This document shows, in pieces, positions 35,709-43,906 of a DNA stretch of 64,000 bases. The position numbers and the translations under genes are program-made. The notes beneath the pieces are model-generated. The model did not search any database, was not told where the DNA came from, and saw only the letters and a list, made by a program, of their open reading frames with translations. Position 1 is the first letter of the stretch; every line of letters starts with the position of its first letter. Source of the DNA: Caballeronia megalochromosomata (GTDB lineage: Bacteria; Pseudomonadota; Gammaproteobacteria; Burkholderiales; Burkholderiaceae); contig LRBF01000284.1 of NCBI GenBank assembly GCA_001580565.1, positions 20,606 through 84,605 on the forward strand. Direction: 5' to 3'.

Positions 35709-35957
35709 TCATGCGCGGACTCGTTCGCCGAGTGCCCTCTGGATCGCCGCCGCCACGGCCGGCATGTCGCCGCGTTCGCAGAGTGCCGCCCAGCCCGCGA
35801 GCGTGTCGTGGTTCACCGCCGGCGTTTCGCAAAGTTGTGCAAATCGTTCGAGCGTTGCCGTCGAACCGGCTATGCTATGAAAACGTTCGCGTCCGATGCA
35901 CGCGTCCAGCATCACTGCCATGCCTGCCTGCCGGGCCCGGTCGAGGAGGGTCTCCAT
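35709..35957 (-). CDS. Small protein of unknown function upstream of hcp
   Basis: The 82-residue product is mostly helical, beginning METLLDRARQAGMAVMLDAC and ending in an Ala/Arg-rich helix. No domain was recognised and there is no signal peptide. AGGAG at eight bases supports the internal ATG chosen. It lies between a candidate ECF promoter and hcp, on the same strand, so it may be the first gene of the T6SS message. Confidence 0.6.
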   Translation of the reverse strand: METLLDRARQAGMAVMLDACIGRERFHSIAGSTATLERFAQLCETPAVNHDTLAGWAALCERGDMPAVAAAIQRALGERVRA

Positions 35958-36011
35958 GATCTGTCTCCTATTCGGTGGTTCGAGCGCGCCTCGTTGCGCG
36001 ATCAGTGACCC

Positions 36012-36040
36012 GAAAACAGCCTGCCTCGCCTGCTTATTCC
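36012..36040 (-). promoter_or_regulatory. Candidate ECF-sigma promoter reading toward hcp
   Basis: Read leftward, GGAATA and GTTTTC are separated by 17 bases, identical in both boxes and spacing to the element before the FecR operon. The predicted start leaves a leader of about 48 bases before the small gene preceding hcp. It is divergent from the sigma gene's own candidate promoter. Confidence 0.55.
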
Positions 36041-36063
36041 GCAAAAAAACTCGAAAAATTCGT

Positions 36064-36091
36064 GGAATAGATTCGACTCTGGAGTGTTGTC
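36064..36091 (+). promoter_or_regulatory. Candidate autoregulatory ECF promoter
   Basis: GGAATA-N16-GTTGTC lies directly before the ECF sigma gene. The extended -35 region GGAATAGAT is shared with the FecR-operon element. The predicted transcription start falls at about 36098, which would exclude the upstream ATG and GTG start candidates. Confidence 0.5.
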
Positions 36092-36125
36092 AATCATGAG
36101 TGCGCCCATTTCAGGAACTGCTCCG

Positions 36126-36659
36126 ATGAACGACGACGACCTGTCGACCGTCCTGCCGACGCTGCTGCCGAGGCTCTGGCGTTTTGCGCTGCGGCTCACG
36201 CAGAATCCGCACGACGCCGAAGATCTCGTGCAGCGCGCCTGCGTGCGGGCGCTCGAACGGCGCAATCAGCTTCAGCCGGGCACGTCGGCGCTCAGTTGGC
36301 TGTTTTCGATCGTGCATTCGACGTGGATGAACGAATTGCGCGCCCGTTCGATTCGCAATCGCGGCAGCATGGACTGGCAGGACGAGGAAATCGAATCGTT
36401 CGCCGATCCTGCGGCGCACAATCCGGAGCTCGATTTGTTGCATCGCCAGGTGATTGACGCTGTCGAGGCATTGCCCGAAGCGCAGCGTGTGGTCATGGTG
36501 CTGGTGGCGATCGAAGGTCTCAGCTATCGCGAAGCGGCCGAAGTGCTCGACGTGCCGATCGGCACGATCATGAGCCGGCTGTCGCGCGCGCGGCTGACGA
36601 TCGGACAGAAGTTCAGCGTGCAGTCGCCGGCCGCGGCAAGAAAAGGAGAATCCTTATGA
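36126..36659 (+). CDS. ECF-family RNA polymerase sigma factor
   Basis: The protein (177 residues from this ATG) has sigma region 2 (LWRFALRLTQNPHDAEDLVQ, ALSWLFSIVHSTWMNELRAR) and region 4 (LPEAQRVVMVLVAIEGLSYR, GTIMSRLSRAR) and lacks regions 1 and 3, as ECF factors do. An earlier ATG at 36096 and a GTG at 36084 are in frame, but the candidate promoter overlaps them; AGGA precedes the ATG chosen. Its last codons overlap the start of the membrane anti-sigma gene, so the two are translationally coupled. Its likely targets include itself and the T6SS neighbourhood. Confidence 0.88.
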   Translation: MNDDDLSTVLPTLLPRLWRFALRLTQNPHDAEDLVQRACVRALERRNQLQPGTSALSWLFSIVHSTWMNELRARSIRNRGSMDWQDEEIESFADPAAHNPELDLLHRQVIDAVEALPEAQRVVMVLVAIEGLSYREAAEVLDVPIGTIMSRLSRARLTIGQKFSVQSPAAARKGESL

Positions 36660-37489
36660 TGAATGTCGATGACACACTGCTGATGGCCTTTGTCGACGGA
36701 GAGCTTTCGCCCGAACAGCGCGCGGAAGTCGAGGCGGCGATCTCGCACTCCGACGAACTGGCCGCACGGGCCGCGGCATTGCAGGCGTCGGTCCTGCCCT
36801 ACCGCGCGGCTTACGACCGGCAGTCGGTGCCGCCGGTGCCCGAGAGCCTGACGCGGCGTATCGAGGAACTCGTGAGCGTCAGCGCGCCGCAAGAGCGCGG
36901 CGCGCGGCGCGGCGGCCGCCGTTTTCCGATGCAATGGGCGGCCGCGGCTTTCGTCGCGGGTGCGATCTGCTCGGGCGTGCTCACCGGTTATCTCGGTGGC
37001 TTCAATCCGTTGAAGCGCGGCGCCGATCCGTGGGTGCAGAGCGTGGCGGACTATCAGGTGCTGTACGGACGCGACACGGTCGCCAATCTCCGTGACGACA
37101 AGACCACTACGGAGCAGGTGCTGGCCGATATCCATCAGCGCGACGGCATGCCGATCGATGTGCCCGACCTGCGTCAGGTGGGCCTGAAGTTCAAGCGCGT
37201 GCAGCGTCTGAATTATCACGACCGTCCGCTCATCCAGATGGTGTATCTGCCCGAGCGCGGCGATCCGGTCGCGCTATGCGTGATCGAGGAAAACGAGGGC
37301 GATGCGCCTGTGCGGTCGAGTCAGGTCGGCGAAATGAAGACGGTCACGTGGCGCGCGAACCGGCTCGCTTATGTGCTGCTCGCCAAATCGCCTTCGCTCG
37401 ACTTGCAGGCCATCGGTAACAGCATCGCCGGGGGGAAGACCGCGCCGCTTTACAGCAGCGGCAATGGGGACGAGGCGCGGGATAGTTAG
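36656..37489 (+). CDS. Membrane anti-sigma factor
   Basis: The 277-residue protein has an N-terminal cytoplasmic part (LMAFVDGELSPEQRAEVEAA) of the kind that binds ECF factors, one membrane span at about residues 92-113, and a periplasmic domain. The classical zinc anti-sigma motif HxxxCxxC is absent. Its start overlaps the sigma gene's stop and is preceded by AGGAG. It probably holds the ECF factor at the membrane until a periplasmic signal arrives; the signal is unknown. Confidence 0.85.
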   Translation: MMNVDDTLLMAFVDGELSPEQRAEVEAAISHSDELAARAAALQASVLPYRAAYDRQSVPPVPESLTRRIEELVSVSAPQERGARRGGRRFPMQWAAAAFVAGAICSGVLTGYLGGFNPLKRGADPWVQSVADYQVLYGRDTVANLRDDKTTTEQVLADIHQRDGMPIDVPDLRQVGLKFKRVQRLNYHDRPLIQMVYLPERGDPVALCVIEENEGDAPVRSSQVGEMKTVTWRANRLAYVLLAKSPSLDLQAIGNSIAGGKTAPLYSSGNGDEARDS

Positions 37490-37510
37490 GCGGGTGTCGT
37501 CCGCAAATGA

Positions 37511-37541
37511 AAAAAGCCCCGTCAGCGGTCTGATCGGGGCT
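37511..37541 (-). terminator. Rho-independent terminator
   Basis: Read leftward, an AGCCCCG / CGGGGCT stem with a 13-base loop is followed by TTTTT. It ends the small His-rich gene and also faces the end of the anti-sigma gene. Confidence 0.7.
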
Positions 37542-37565
37542 CCGTCCTTCAACAGCAGAACGCAC

Positions 37566-37706
37566 TTACTTGCAGTGGCGTTCCCAGTGATGATGCACGC
37601 GCACCTTGTGGCAAACCTCATGATGATGATGCGAGTCAGCAAAAGCCGGTGCGACGGAAAAAAATGCCATGCCAGCGGCCAATACGGCAAGAACAGCCTT
37701 TTTCAT
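37566..37706 (-). CDS. Exported His-rich small protein
   Basis: The 46-residue product has a clear signal peptide (KKAVLAVLAAGMAFFSVAPAFA) and a mature peptide of about 22 residues with nine His and two Cys, including HHHH and VHHHWERHC. Such a peptide could bind zinc, copper or nickel in the periplasm. A rho-independent terminator lies just downstream. Similar small His-rich exported proteins are common in Burkholderiales, usually without an assigned function. Confidence 0.7.
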   Translation of the reverse strand: MKKAVLAVLAAGMAFFSVAPAFADSHHHHEVCHKVRVHHHWERHCK

Positions 37707-37884
37707 GAGTTTCGTTGTTTTGGAGGTGGAAGAGGGGAAATCGTAACAGTCTGAGTTTACGAGTACCTTTTCGAAACAGATCCGCCTGACAACGAACGCG
37801 CTCGATAACGTCGGTGCGATCGCCGACGTCACCCCGAATGCCCTAAGATCAGCCACAACCGGACACCCGAGGAGGCCGATCGCC

Positions 37885-38847
37885 GTGAGATTCGCTGCTG
37901 CCATCGCGTTCGTTCTTGCGCTCCTTGCCACGCCGACTTTCGCCGCCAACGTCGGCTTCGAGGAAGTCAGGATCGCAAACGGCACGGAACCGCCGCTGAC
38001 GGTCGGAATCTGGTATCGCACCGACGCGCCTGTGACCGGGCAGACGCTCGCGCGCAACGCGCCAGTCGCGGGGAACGGGCTTTCGCTGATCGTGATGTCG
38101 CACGGTGGCGGCGGCTGGTACGACAGCCACGCCGACACGGCGATCGCCCTGGCTCGTGCGGGATTCGTGGCGGCGGCGGTCAGCCACGCCGGTGACACCT
38201 TCGACGACCAGACGCACGTGCTGGAGTTATGGCGCCGCCCGATGCAGCTTCGCCGTCTGATCGATTACATGCTCACGGAATGGCCCGGCCACGCGCAGCT
38301 CGACCGTGCGCGCATCGGCGCATTCGGCTTCTCCAACGGCGGTTTCACCGTGCTCGTCGCCGCCGGTGGCGTGCCGCACCTGTCCGCGATCGCTCCTTAT
38401 TGCCGCGCGCATCCGGATCACGACCTGTGCCAGGCGCTTTCGCATGCCGGGGTCGATCCCGGCCGTATCGCGGACGTGCCCGCCAGCGCCTGGGTCGCGG
38501 ACACCCGTATCAGGGCGGCGGTCATCGCGGCGCCGGCTTTCGGGTTCACCTTCGGACCCGAGGGACTGAGCGGCGTGCGCATCCCGTTCCAGCTCTGGCG
38601 CGCAGCCGACGATCATCATCAGCCGCATCCCTGGTATGACGAAGCGGTGCGCGCGAACCTGCCGCGCCCGCCGGAATTTCACGTCATCGCGAACGCGGGA
38701 CATTACGACTTCCTGCCGCCCTGCAATGCGCACATGACCCGCGCGACGCCCGCCCTCTGCACCAGTGCGCCGGGCTTCGACCGGCCGGCGTTTCACGAAC
38801 GCTTCAACGCGGAGGTCGTGCGTTTCTTCGACGCAAAACTGCGATAA
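37885..38847 (+). CDS. Exported alpha/beta hydrolase (dienelactone hydrolase-like)
   Basis: The 320-residue protein starts at a GTG preceded by AGGAGG at nine bases and has a signal peptide ending near residue 20 (TPTFAA). The catalytic core shows VMSHGGGG near residue 72, the nucleophile motif GFSNGG near residue 148 and a late His in NAGHYDFLPPC. It resembles secreted hydrolases of the PAF-acetylhydrolase/dienelactone type. The substrate is unknown. It has no close operon partner. Confidence 0.75.
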   Translation: MRFAAAIAFVLALLATPTFAANVGFEEVRIANGTEPPLTVGIWYRTDAPVTGQTLARNAPVAGNGLSLIVMSHGGGGWYDSHADTAIALARAGFVAAAVSHAGDTFDDQTHVLELWRRPMQLRRLIDYMLTEWPGHAQLDRARIGAFGFSNGGFTVLVAAGGVPHLSAIAPYCRAHPDHDLCQALSHAGVDPGRIADVPASAWVADTRIRAAVIAAPAFGFTFGPEGLSGVRIPFQLWRAADDHHQPHPWYDEAVRANLPRPPEFHVIANAGHYDFLPPCNAHMTRATPALCTSAPGFDRPAFHERFNAEVVRFFDAKLR

Positions 38848-38859
38848 GCAGCGGGTGCG

Positions 38860-39609
38860 CTATCTCTGCGACAGCGCCCGGGCAGACTGCAGCAGGTCGT
38901 CGAGCATCGCCTGCCGGCGTTGCGGATCGGTATCGCGGCCCGTCATGAAGCACAGCGCAGCGATCGGCATGCCGGCACGATCGCGCACGGGCGCCGCCAT
39001 GCAAAGGCGGAACGCATTCGACAATCCTTCGGTGCAGCAGTAACCCTGGTCCTTCGCGGCCTGGACATCGCGCATGAATTCATCGAAGTCGATATGCACG
39101 CCGTTGTCGAGCGTGAAGTCCTCGCCCGGAATCAAGGCGCGGACTTCGTCGGCGTTCATGTGACCGAGCAGGAGACGCCCCGTCGCGGTCCACGGAATCG
39201 GCACTCTCACGCCGATGTCCGAGCTGATGTTGAACGGGCGCGCGCTGTTCTCGGACAGCACCACGGTGTACTTGTTGCCCTCCAGCATGCACAACTGGGT
39301 GGTTTCGTCATACTTGCGCACCAGCGCGAGAATCGACTGATGCGCGCGGCTGATCAGGTCGTTGTGCGTGGCGTAGTCGGAGCCGTAGTAGTGCATCTCG
39401 CGCCCGAAGAACACGCTTCCGTCAGCCGATGTTTCGAGCCAGCCTTCTTCCGCGAGAATCGCGACCAGTTCGTAGATGCTCGAACGCGGCGCGCCGGTCG
39501 CTTCGATCAACTCGCGCATCGTCATCGGGCGCTGAGCGAGATGCAATTGCCGGAACATGGCGATGACCCGGTCCACGCCTCTCGCTCGCGACGATTCTGT
39601 AACTGCCAT
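38860..39609 (-). CDS. IclR-family transcriptional regulator
   Basis: The 249-residue protein has an N-terminal winged helix-turn-helix (MTMRELIEATGAPRSSIYEL) and a C-terminal IclR effector domain (GVRVPIPWTATGRLLLGH, CMAAPVRDRAGMPIAAL). It is the last gene of the transporter operon, 18 bases after the ATPase gene, so it probably controls that operon in response to the transported compound or a product of it. A palindrome before the operon is a possible binding site. Confidence 0.9.
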   Translation of the reverse strand: MAVTESSRARGVDRVIAMFRQLHLAQRPMTMRELIEATGAPRSSIYELVAILAEEGWLETSADGSVFFGREMHYYGSDYATHNDLISRAHQSILALVRKYDETTQLCMLEGNKYTVVLSENSARPFNISSDIGVRVPIPWTATGRLLLGHMNADEVRALIPGEDFTLDNGVHIDFDEFMRDVQAAKDQGYCCTEGLSNAFRLCMAAPVRDRAGMPIAALCFMTGRDTDPQRRQAMLDDLLQSARALSQR

Positions 39610-39627
39610 GCATTCACTCCGTATGCG

Positions 39628-40380
39628 TCAATGATCGAGCACGCGATGCAGGAACTGCCGGGTGCGCTCGTTCGACGGACTGACGAAGATCTGCTCCGGG
39701 TCGCCCTGCTCCGCGATCACGCCCTTGTCCATGAAGACCACGCGATCCGCGGTCTTGCGCGCGAAGCCCATTTCATGTGTGACGACGACCATCGTCATGC
39801 CGTCGCGTGCGAGTCCGCGCATCACCTCGGTGACTTCGCCGACGAGTTCGGGGTCGAGCGCGGAGGTCGCCTCGTCGAAGAACATGATGCCGGGCTCGAC
39901 GGCGAGCGCCCGCGCAATCGCGACGCGCTGCTGCTGTCCGCCGGACAACTGGCTCGGGTAATGCTCGGCACGGTCCGCGAGCCCGACGCGATCGAGCACG
40001 TCCATCGCGCGCTTGCGGGCATCGGCCGGATTCATCTTGCGCGCCTTGATCAGCGCGAGCGTGACATTGCCGAGCGCGGTCTTGTGCGGAAACAGATTGA
40101 ACTGCTGAAACACCATGCCGACGTGGCCGCGAATGTCGCGTGCGCGCTTCGGGTCGTGCAGCGGCACTTCGTTGACCCATACTTCGCCGGAATCCGTCGT
40201 CTCCAGTCCCGCCATGATGCGCAGCACGGTGCTCTTGCCCGAACCCGACGCGCCGATGAGCACGAGCACCTCGCCCGAGCGCACCTCGAGGTTGATCTCG
40301 TTGAGCACGCGCGTCGCGCCGAATGCTTTACTGACGCCCGAGAGCGAAATGATGGGCTTGGTCTGGCTTTGATTGCTCAC
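39628..40380 (-). CDS. Polar amino-acid ABC transporter ATPase
   Basis: The 250-residue ATPase has Walker A GASGSGKST, signature LSGGQQQRVAIARAL and Walker B IMFFDEATSALDPE, with an overall GlnQ/HisP pattern. It powers uptake through the two permeases encoded just upstream. Its start overlaps the permease stop (ATGA). Confidence 0.93.
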   Translation of the reverse strand: MSNQSQTKPIISLSGVSKAFGATRVLNEINLEVRSGEVLVLIGASGSGKSTVLRIMAGLETTDSGEVWVNEVPLHDPKRARDIRGHVGMVFQQFNLFPHKTALGNVTLALIKARKMNPADARKRAMDVLDRVGLADRAEHYPSQLSGGQQQRVAIARALAVEPGIMFFDEATSALDPELVGEVTEVMRGLARDGMTMVVVTHEMGFARKTADRVVFMDKGVIAEQGDPEQIFVSPSNERTRQFLHRVLDH

Positions 40381-41021
40381 GACAGTCTCCTGCGGTCATG
40401 GTGGCGCACCCATTGCGAAAGCGGGAAGCACACGATGAAATAGATAAGTGCGACGAGTCCGTAGATCTCGACCGGCTTGCCGATGCGATCGACGATGGCC
40501 TGACCGCCGTGCATCAGCTCGGACATGCCGATCATGCTGACGATGGAGGTGTCCTTGATCAGCGAAAGATACTGGCCGATGAGCGGCGGCAGCACGATCC
40601 TGCCGGTCTGAGGCAGCACGACGAACGCGAAGGCCTGCGTGCGCGACAAACCGAGAATCTGCGACACCTCCCACTGGCCCTTCGCCACCGACTCGATCCC
40701 GGAACGGAACACTTCGGCGATGTAGGCGCCCTGGTAGACGCTCAGGCCGATCACGCCGGCGGCGAACACATCGATCGCATAGCCGAAGTACGAGACGCCG
40801 AAGTAGATGAACATCAGCGTGATCAGGACGGGCGTACCGCGAAAGAGCTCGGTATAGAGCCTCGCGATCCGGTCGGTGCCCCACGGTCCGAACGTTCGCA
40901 ACACGGCAGCAAGCAGGCCGATCAGCGTGCCGCCGACGATGGCAGCGAGGGACAGCAGCAGCGTCGTCACGAGACCCTGCAGCAGGATCGACAGACTGGT
41001 TCTCAGCAATTCAATTGACAT
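40377..41021 (-). CDS. Polar amino-acid ABC transporter permease
   Basis: The 214-residue inner-membrane protein has about five spans and the HisM/GlnP-type coupling loop (YIAEVFRSGIESVAKGQWE). It follows the other permease by about 20 bases, and the two probably form the heterodimeric channel. Confidence 0.92.
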   Translation of the reverse strand: MSIELLRTSLSILLQGLVTTLLLSLAAIVGGTLIGLLAAVLRTFGPWGTDRIARLYTELFRGTPVLITLMFIYFGVSYFGYAIDVFAAGVIGLSVYQGAYIAEVFRSGIESVAKGQWEVSQILGLSRTQAFAFVVLPQTGRIVLPPLIGQYLSLIKDTSIVSMIGMSELMHGGQAIVDRIGKPVEIYGLVALIYFIVCFPLSQWVRHHDRRRLS

Positions 41022-41042
41022 GATCCAACTCCGGTTCGATCA

Positions 41043-41759
41043 TCAGGCGCGATTGGCGCGGCGCAACGCGAAACCGCCAAACCGTGCACGCGGACGGACG
41101 ATCAGCGGCGGATGAAACATCCGCGCGCCGAGCTGGCTCGCGATCCATGACAACACGTTGCTCAGCACCAGATACGCGACGAGCACGACCGCGAAAGTCT
41201 GGATATAGAGCAGCGTGCGCGAGTTGATCACGGTCGCGGTCCCCGTCAGTTCGGGCAGCGCGATGGCGGACAACAGCGACGTGCCGAGCAACAGTTGAAT
41301 CAGGTAATTGACGATGGCCGGATAAACCGCACGAGCGGCCTGCGGCAAGACGATCTCGGTGAAGATCTGTCCGCGCTCGAGGCCGAGAATGCCCGCGGCT
41401 TCGAGCTGCCCGCGCGGCACCGACTGAATGCCCGCGCGAAACACTTCCGACAGATACGCGCCGACGTTGAGTCCCAGCGCGATCACGCCCGCCCAGTAGG
41501 CATCGAGCGAAATCCCCGCCGAAGGCAAGCCGAAGAACACGATGAAGATCTGCAGGAGAACCGGCGTATTGCGGATGATCTCGACGTAAGCCCGGGCGAT
41601 GAACCGCAGCACGGCGACCGGCGAGATGCTGGCCAGCGCCGCCAGCAGACCGAGCAGCAGCGCCAGCACGAACGCGAGAAGCGTCACCTGCAGCGTCAGC
41701 CAGCCGGCTTTCAGGAACTCAGGGACATAGCCCCACAAGGTTAGCCACTCGTAACTCAT
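41043..41759 (-). CDS. Polar amino-acid ABC transporter permease
   Basis: The 238-residue inner-membrane protein has about five spans and the EAA-type loop YLSEVFRAGIQSVPRGQLEA. It pairs with the adjacent permease. The C-terminus carries a basic tail (LIVRPRARFGGFALRRANRA). Confidence 0.92.
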   Translation of the reverse strand: MSYEWLTLWGYVPEFLKAGWLTLQVTLLAFVLALLLGLLAALASISPVAVLRFIARAYVEIIRNTPVLLQIFIVFFGLPSAGISLDAYWAGVIALGLNVGAYLSEVFRAGIQSVPRGQLEAAGILGLERGQIFTEIVLPQAARAVYPAIVNYLIQLLLGTSLLSAIALPELTGTATVINSRTLLYIQTFAVVLVAYLVLSNVLSWIASQLGARMFHPPLIVRPRARFGGFALRRANRA

Positions 41760-41810
41760 TTCAGCCTCCGCATCGTTGCGGTTTCATGCGATATCGACAT
41801 CACGCTTTCC

Positions 41811-42650
41811 TCAGAACTGCGGATTGAGCGGATAACGCGGATCGACGCCGAACCACTTCTTGTAGAGCTGTGCGTTGAGCTTCGACGCGTTGATGTTGAA
41901 GAGGAACAGATTCAGGTAATTGAGCCACGCCTGATCGCCGGCCTTCACGCCGAAGCCGTTGTATTCGAGCGGCACGAGGGCTTCGTTCGTGACGGTCAGT
42001 TCGGGGTCCAGCGTCGCCTGATACGCGAGGAAGTTGTTGTCCTCGATCATCGCGTCCGCCTGACCCTGCTTCACGGCGAGAATCGCAGCCTGCGAGCTGT
42101 CGTATTCCTGGATCTTGATCGGAATGTTCAGCGAGCGGACTTCGTCGCCGTTGGTCGAGCCCTTCACGGTCGCGATCGTCCGGTTGCCCATGTCCTTGAC
42201 GGACTGAATCCCGCTGCTCTTCTTGACCAGCAACGCTTCACTCGCGACGACATACGGCGTCGTGAACTCGATGACCTTCGCGCGCTCCAGATTGCGCGTG
42301 AAGTTGCAGAACACGACGTCGACCTTGCTGGTCTGCAGGTTCGGAATGCGGTTCGCGCTCGTCGTGTTCACGACTTCGAGCTTCACGCCCATCTGCTTGG
42401 CGAGTTCCTTGGCCAGATCGACGTCATAGCCATCGGGCTGACCGGCCTTGTCATAGAAGCCGAACGGCGCGAAGGTCAGGCAGTCGCCGACGCGCAAGGT
42501 CCCGCGCTGCAGCACCGCCTGAAGCGTCGAAGAACCTGCCGTCGCGCCGCCCTCGGCCGGCGTGGAAACCTTTGTACACGCGGACAACGCCAGCGCCGCG
42601 CCGATGACGAACAGAGAGACAGTCCGGGCGCCTATGTTCGAGAGTTTCAT
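41811..42650 (-). CDS. Substrate-binding lipoprotein of the amino-acid ABC transporter
   Basis: The 279-residue family-3 solute-binding protein has a lipobox ALSAC near residue 25 and the opening GTLRVGDCLTFAPFGFYDKA, then GYDVDLAKELAKQMGV and FTRNLERAKVIEFTTPYV. It captures the substrate in the periplasm and delivers it to the two permeases. It is the first gene of the five-gene operon. The ligand cannot be deduced; polar or modified amino acids are typical. Confidence 0.9.
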   Translation of the reverse strand: MKLSNIGARTVSLFVIGAALALSACTKVSTPAEGGATAGSSTLQAVLQRGTLRVGDCLTFAPFGFYDKAGQPDGYDVDLAKELAKQMGVKLEVVNTTSANRIPNLQTSKVDVVFCNFTRNLERAKVIEFTTPYVVASEALLVKKSSGIQSVKDMGNRTIATVKGSTNGDEVRSLNIPIKIQEYDSSQAAILAVKQGQADAMIEDNNFLAYQATLDPELTVTNEALVPLEYNGFGVKAGDQAWLNYLNLFLFNINASKLNAQLYKKWFGVDPRYPLNPQF

Positions 42651-42733
42651 GTGCAGGTCCTGATTGAAGAAAGGAAAAGGTAAGGAACCGGTTCCAGAAC
42701 TGGCTTAGGCGACAGAATCCAACTGTCGCTTGT

Positions 42734-42751
42734 TGTCCGGTATATCGGACA
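42734..42751. promoter_or_regulatory. Palindrome, candidate IclR operator
   Basis: TGTCCG-GTATAT-CGGACA is a perfect inverted repeat about 85 bases before the binding-protein gene. Its position and form suit a dimeric regulator; the IclR protein at the end of the same operon is the natural candidate. Confidence 0.45.
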
Positions 42752-42947
42752 GGCATCTGGCTAATCGGAATGGATTGAAGTGTTGGATAAGAGAATTCCG
42801 AGCACAATCGGCCCGAACCCTAATCGCATGGCTTTTTTTGTTCGAGTAGCGAAAATCGGGCGAACGCGTGCAGCCGATCACGACAGCGCGTGATCGGCAT
42901 CGATACAGCTCTCGATAGCAGTACGGGAATTTCCCTGGGCGGGAAAC

Positions 42948-43250
42948 CTATTGGCTCGCGCCCGCCCCGATCCCCGCCTTCTTCTGAGCGTTCTGCAAGT
43001 CCTGGGGATAGTTGGGGTCGTTCGCCCGGGCCGGGTTGTAGCCCGCGTCCTCGAGCTTCTTCAGCTCGGCGTTCTTCTTCGCGCGCGCCTGTTTTCGCGC
43101 GGCCTTTTTCTGTTCTTTCGTCATGGATGCGGCTTGCGCCGCGCCCGTTGCGGTTGAACCGGTATCCTGAGCGTATGAAAGCGGGGCGGTGGAAACGCCC
43201 ACGACGCCCATGAAGAATGACACAGCAATGCTTGCCAGCTTCGTTCTCAC
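42948..43250 (-). CDS. DUF4148-type exported protein
   Basis: The 100-residue product has a signal peptide ending near residue 27 (SYAQ) and a Lys/Ala-rich mature part with EQKKAARKQARAKKNAELKK and the conserved GYNPARANDPNYPQDL, as seen in DUF4148-containing small periplasmic proteins abundant in Burkholderiales. A GC-rich inverted repeat (GCCGATCACG / CGTGATCGGC, 42873-42898) lies downstream but lacks a T run. Confidence 0.75.
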   Translation of the reverse strand: MRTKLASIAVSFFMGVVGVSTAPLSYAQDTGSTATGAAQAASMTKEQKKAARKQARAKKNAELKKLEDAGYNPARANDPNYPQDLQNAQKKAGIGAGASQ

Positions 43251-43401
43251 GGTGATTCTCCGTTCGCTTGGAGGACTTGCGTTTCAGGGGAAGTATAGGC
43301 GTTCATGTCCGCGCTGCGTGGCCGGAACACATCATGCGATACTCGGTGCGAACCTGTGCCGCCTTTCATCGACGGCGACATGACATTCCGGAAACCCACT
43401 G

Positions 43402-43872
43402 ATGCAAATCATCGTCGATGCCGACGCCTGTCCCGCCGTCGTGAAGGACATTCTCTTTCGCGCGGGCCCACGTATGAAGGTGAACGTGACGCTGGTCGCG
43501 AATCAGTTCCTTCGCACACCGCCCTCGCCCTGGATACGCGCGATTCAGGTGCCGGCCGGCTTCGATGTGGCTGACGCGCGCATCGTCGAGATGGCGGTGG
43601 CCGGCGATCTCATCATCACGGCGGACATCCCGCTTGCTGCCGCGGTGATTGCGAAGCAAGCCTTCGCGCTCGATCCTCGTGGCGAATGGATGAACACGGA
43701 CAACATCGAGGAACGCCTGTCGATCCGCGCGATGATGGATCAGTTGCGCGGATCGGGCGTCCAGACAGGCGGACCTGCACCGTACGCGCCGCGCGACGGG
43801 AAGAATTTCGCCGCGCAACTCGACCGGTTCCTCGCGAAGCATAAACATTCCGAAGCGGGTGAGCGTCGTTAA
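43402..43872 (+). CDS. yaiI: YaiI/YqxD family (UPF0178, DUF188) protein
   Basis: The 156-residue protein has the family opening IIVDADACPAVVKDIL, plus DLIITADIPLAAAVI and RGEWMNTDNIEERL. The fold resembles PIN/NYN nucleases, with conserved acidic residues that could bind metal, but the biological role is not established. It is monocistronic and converges with the racemase-like gene. Confidence 0.9.
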   Translation: MQIIVDADACPAVVKDILFRAGPRMKVNVTLVANQFLRTPPSPWIRAIQVPAGFDVADARIVEMAVAGDLIITADIPLAAAVIAKQAFALDPRGEWMNTDNIEERLSIRAMMDQLRGSGVQTGGPAPYAPRDGKNFAAQLDRFLAKHKHSEAGERR

Positions 43873-43906
43873 GCAAGCTCGCACGCAGCCGCGACGCATG
43901 GCTGCT

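Noticed and set aside
42873..42898. Ten-base-pair inverted repeat considered as a terminator for the DUF4148 gene
   Set aside because: No T run follows on either strand; it may be a structural or regulatory repeat, but termination is not supported.
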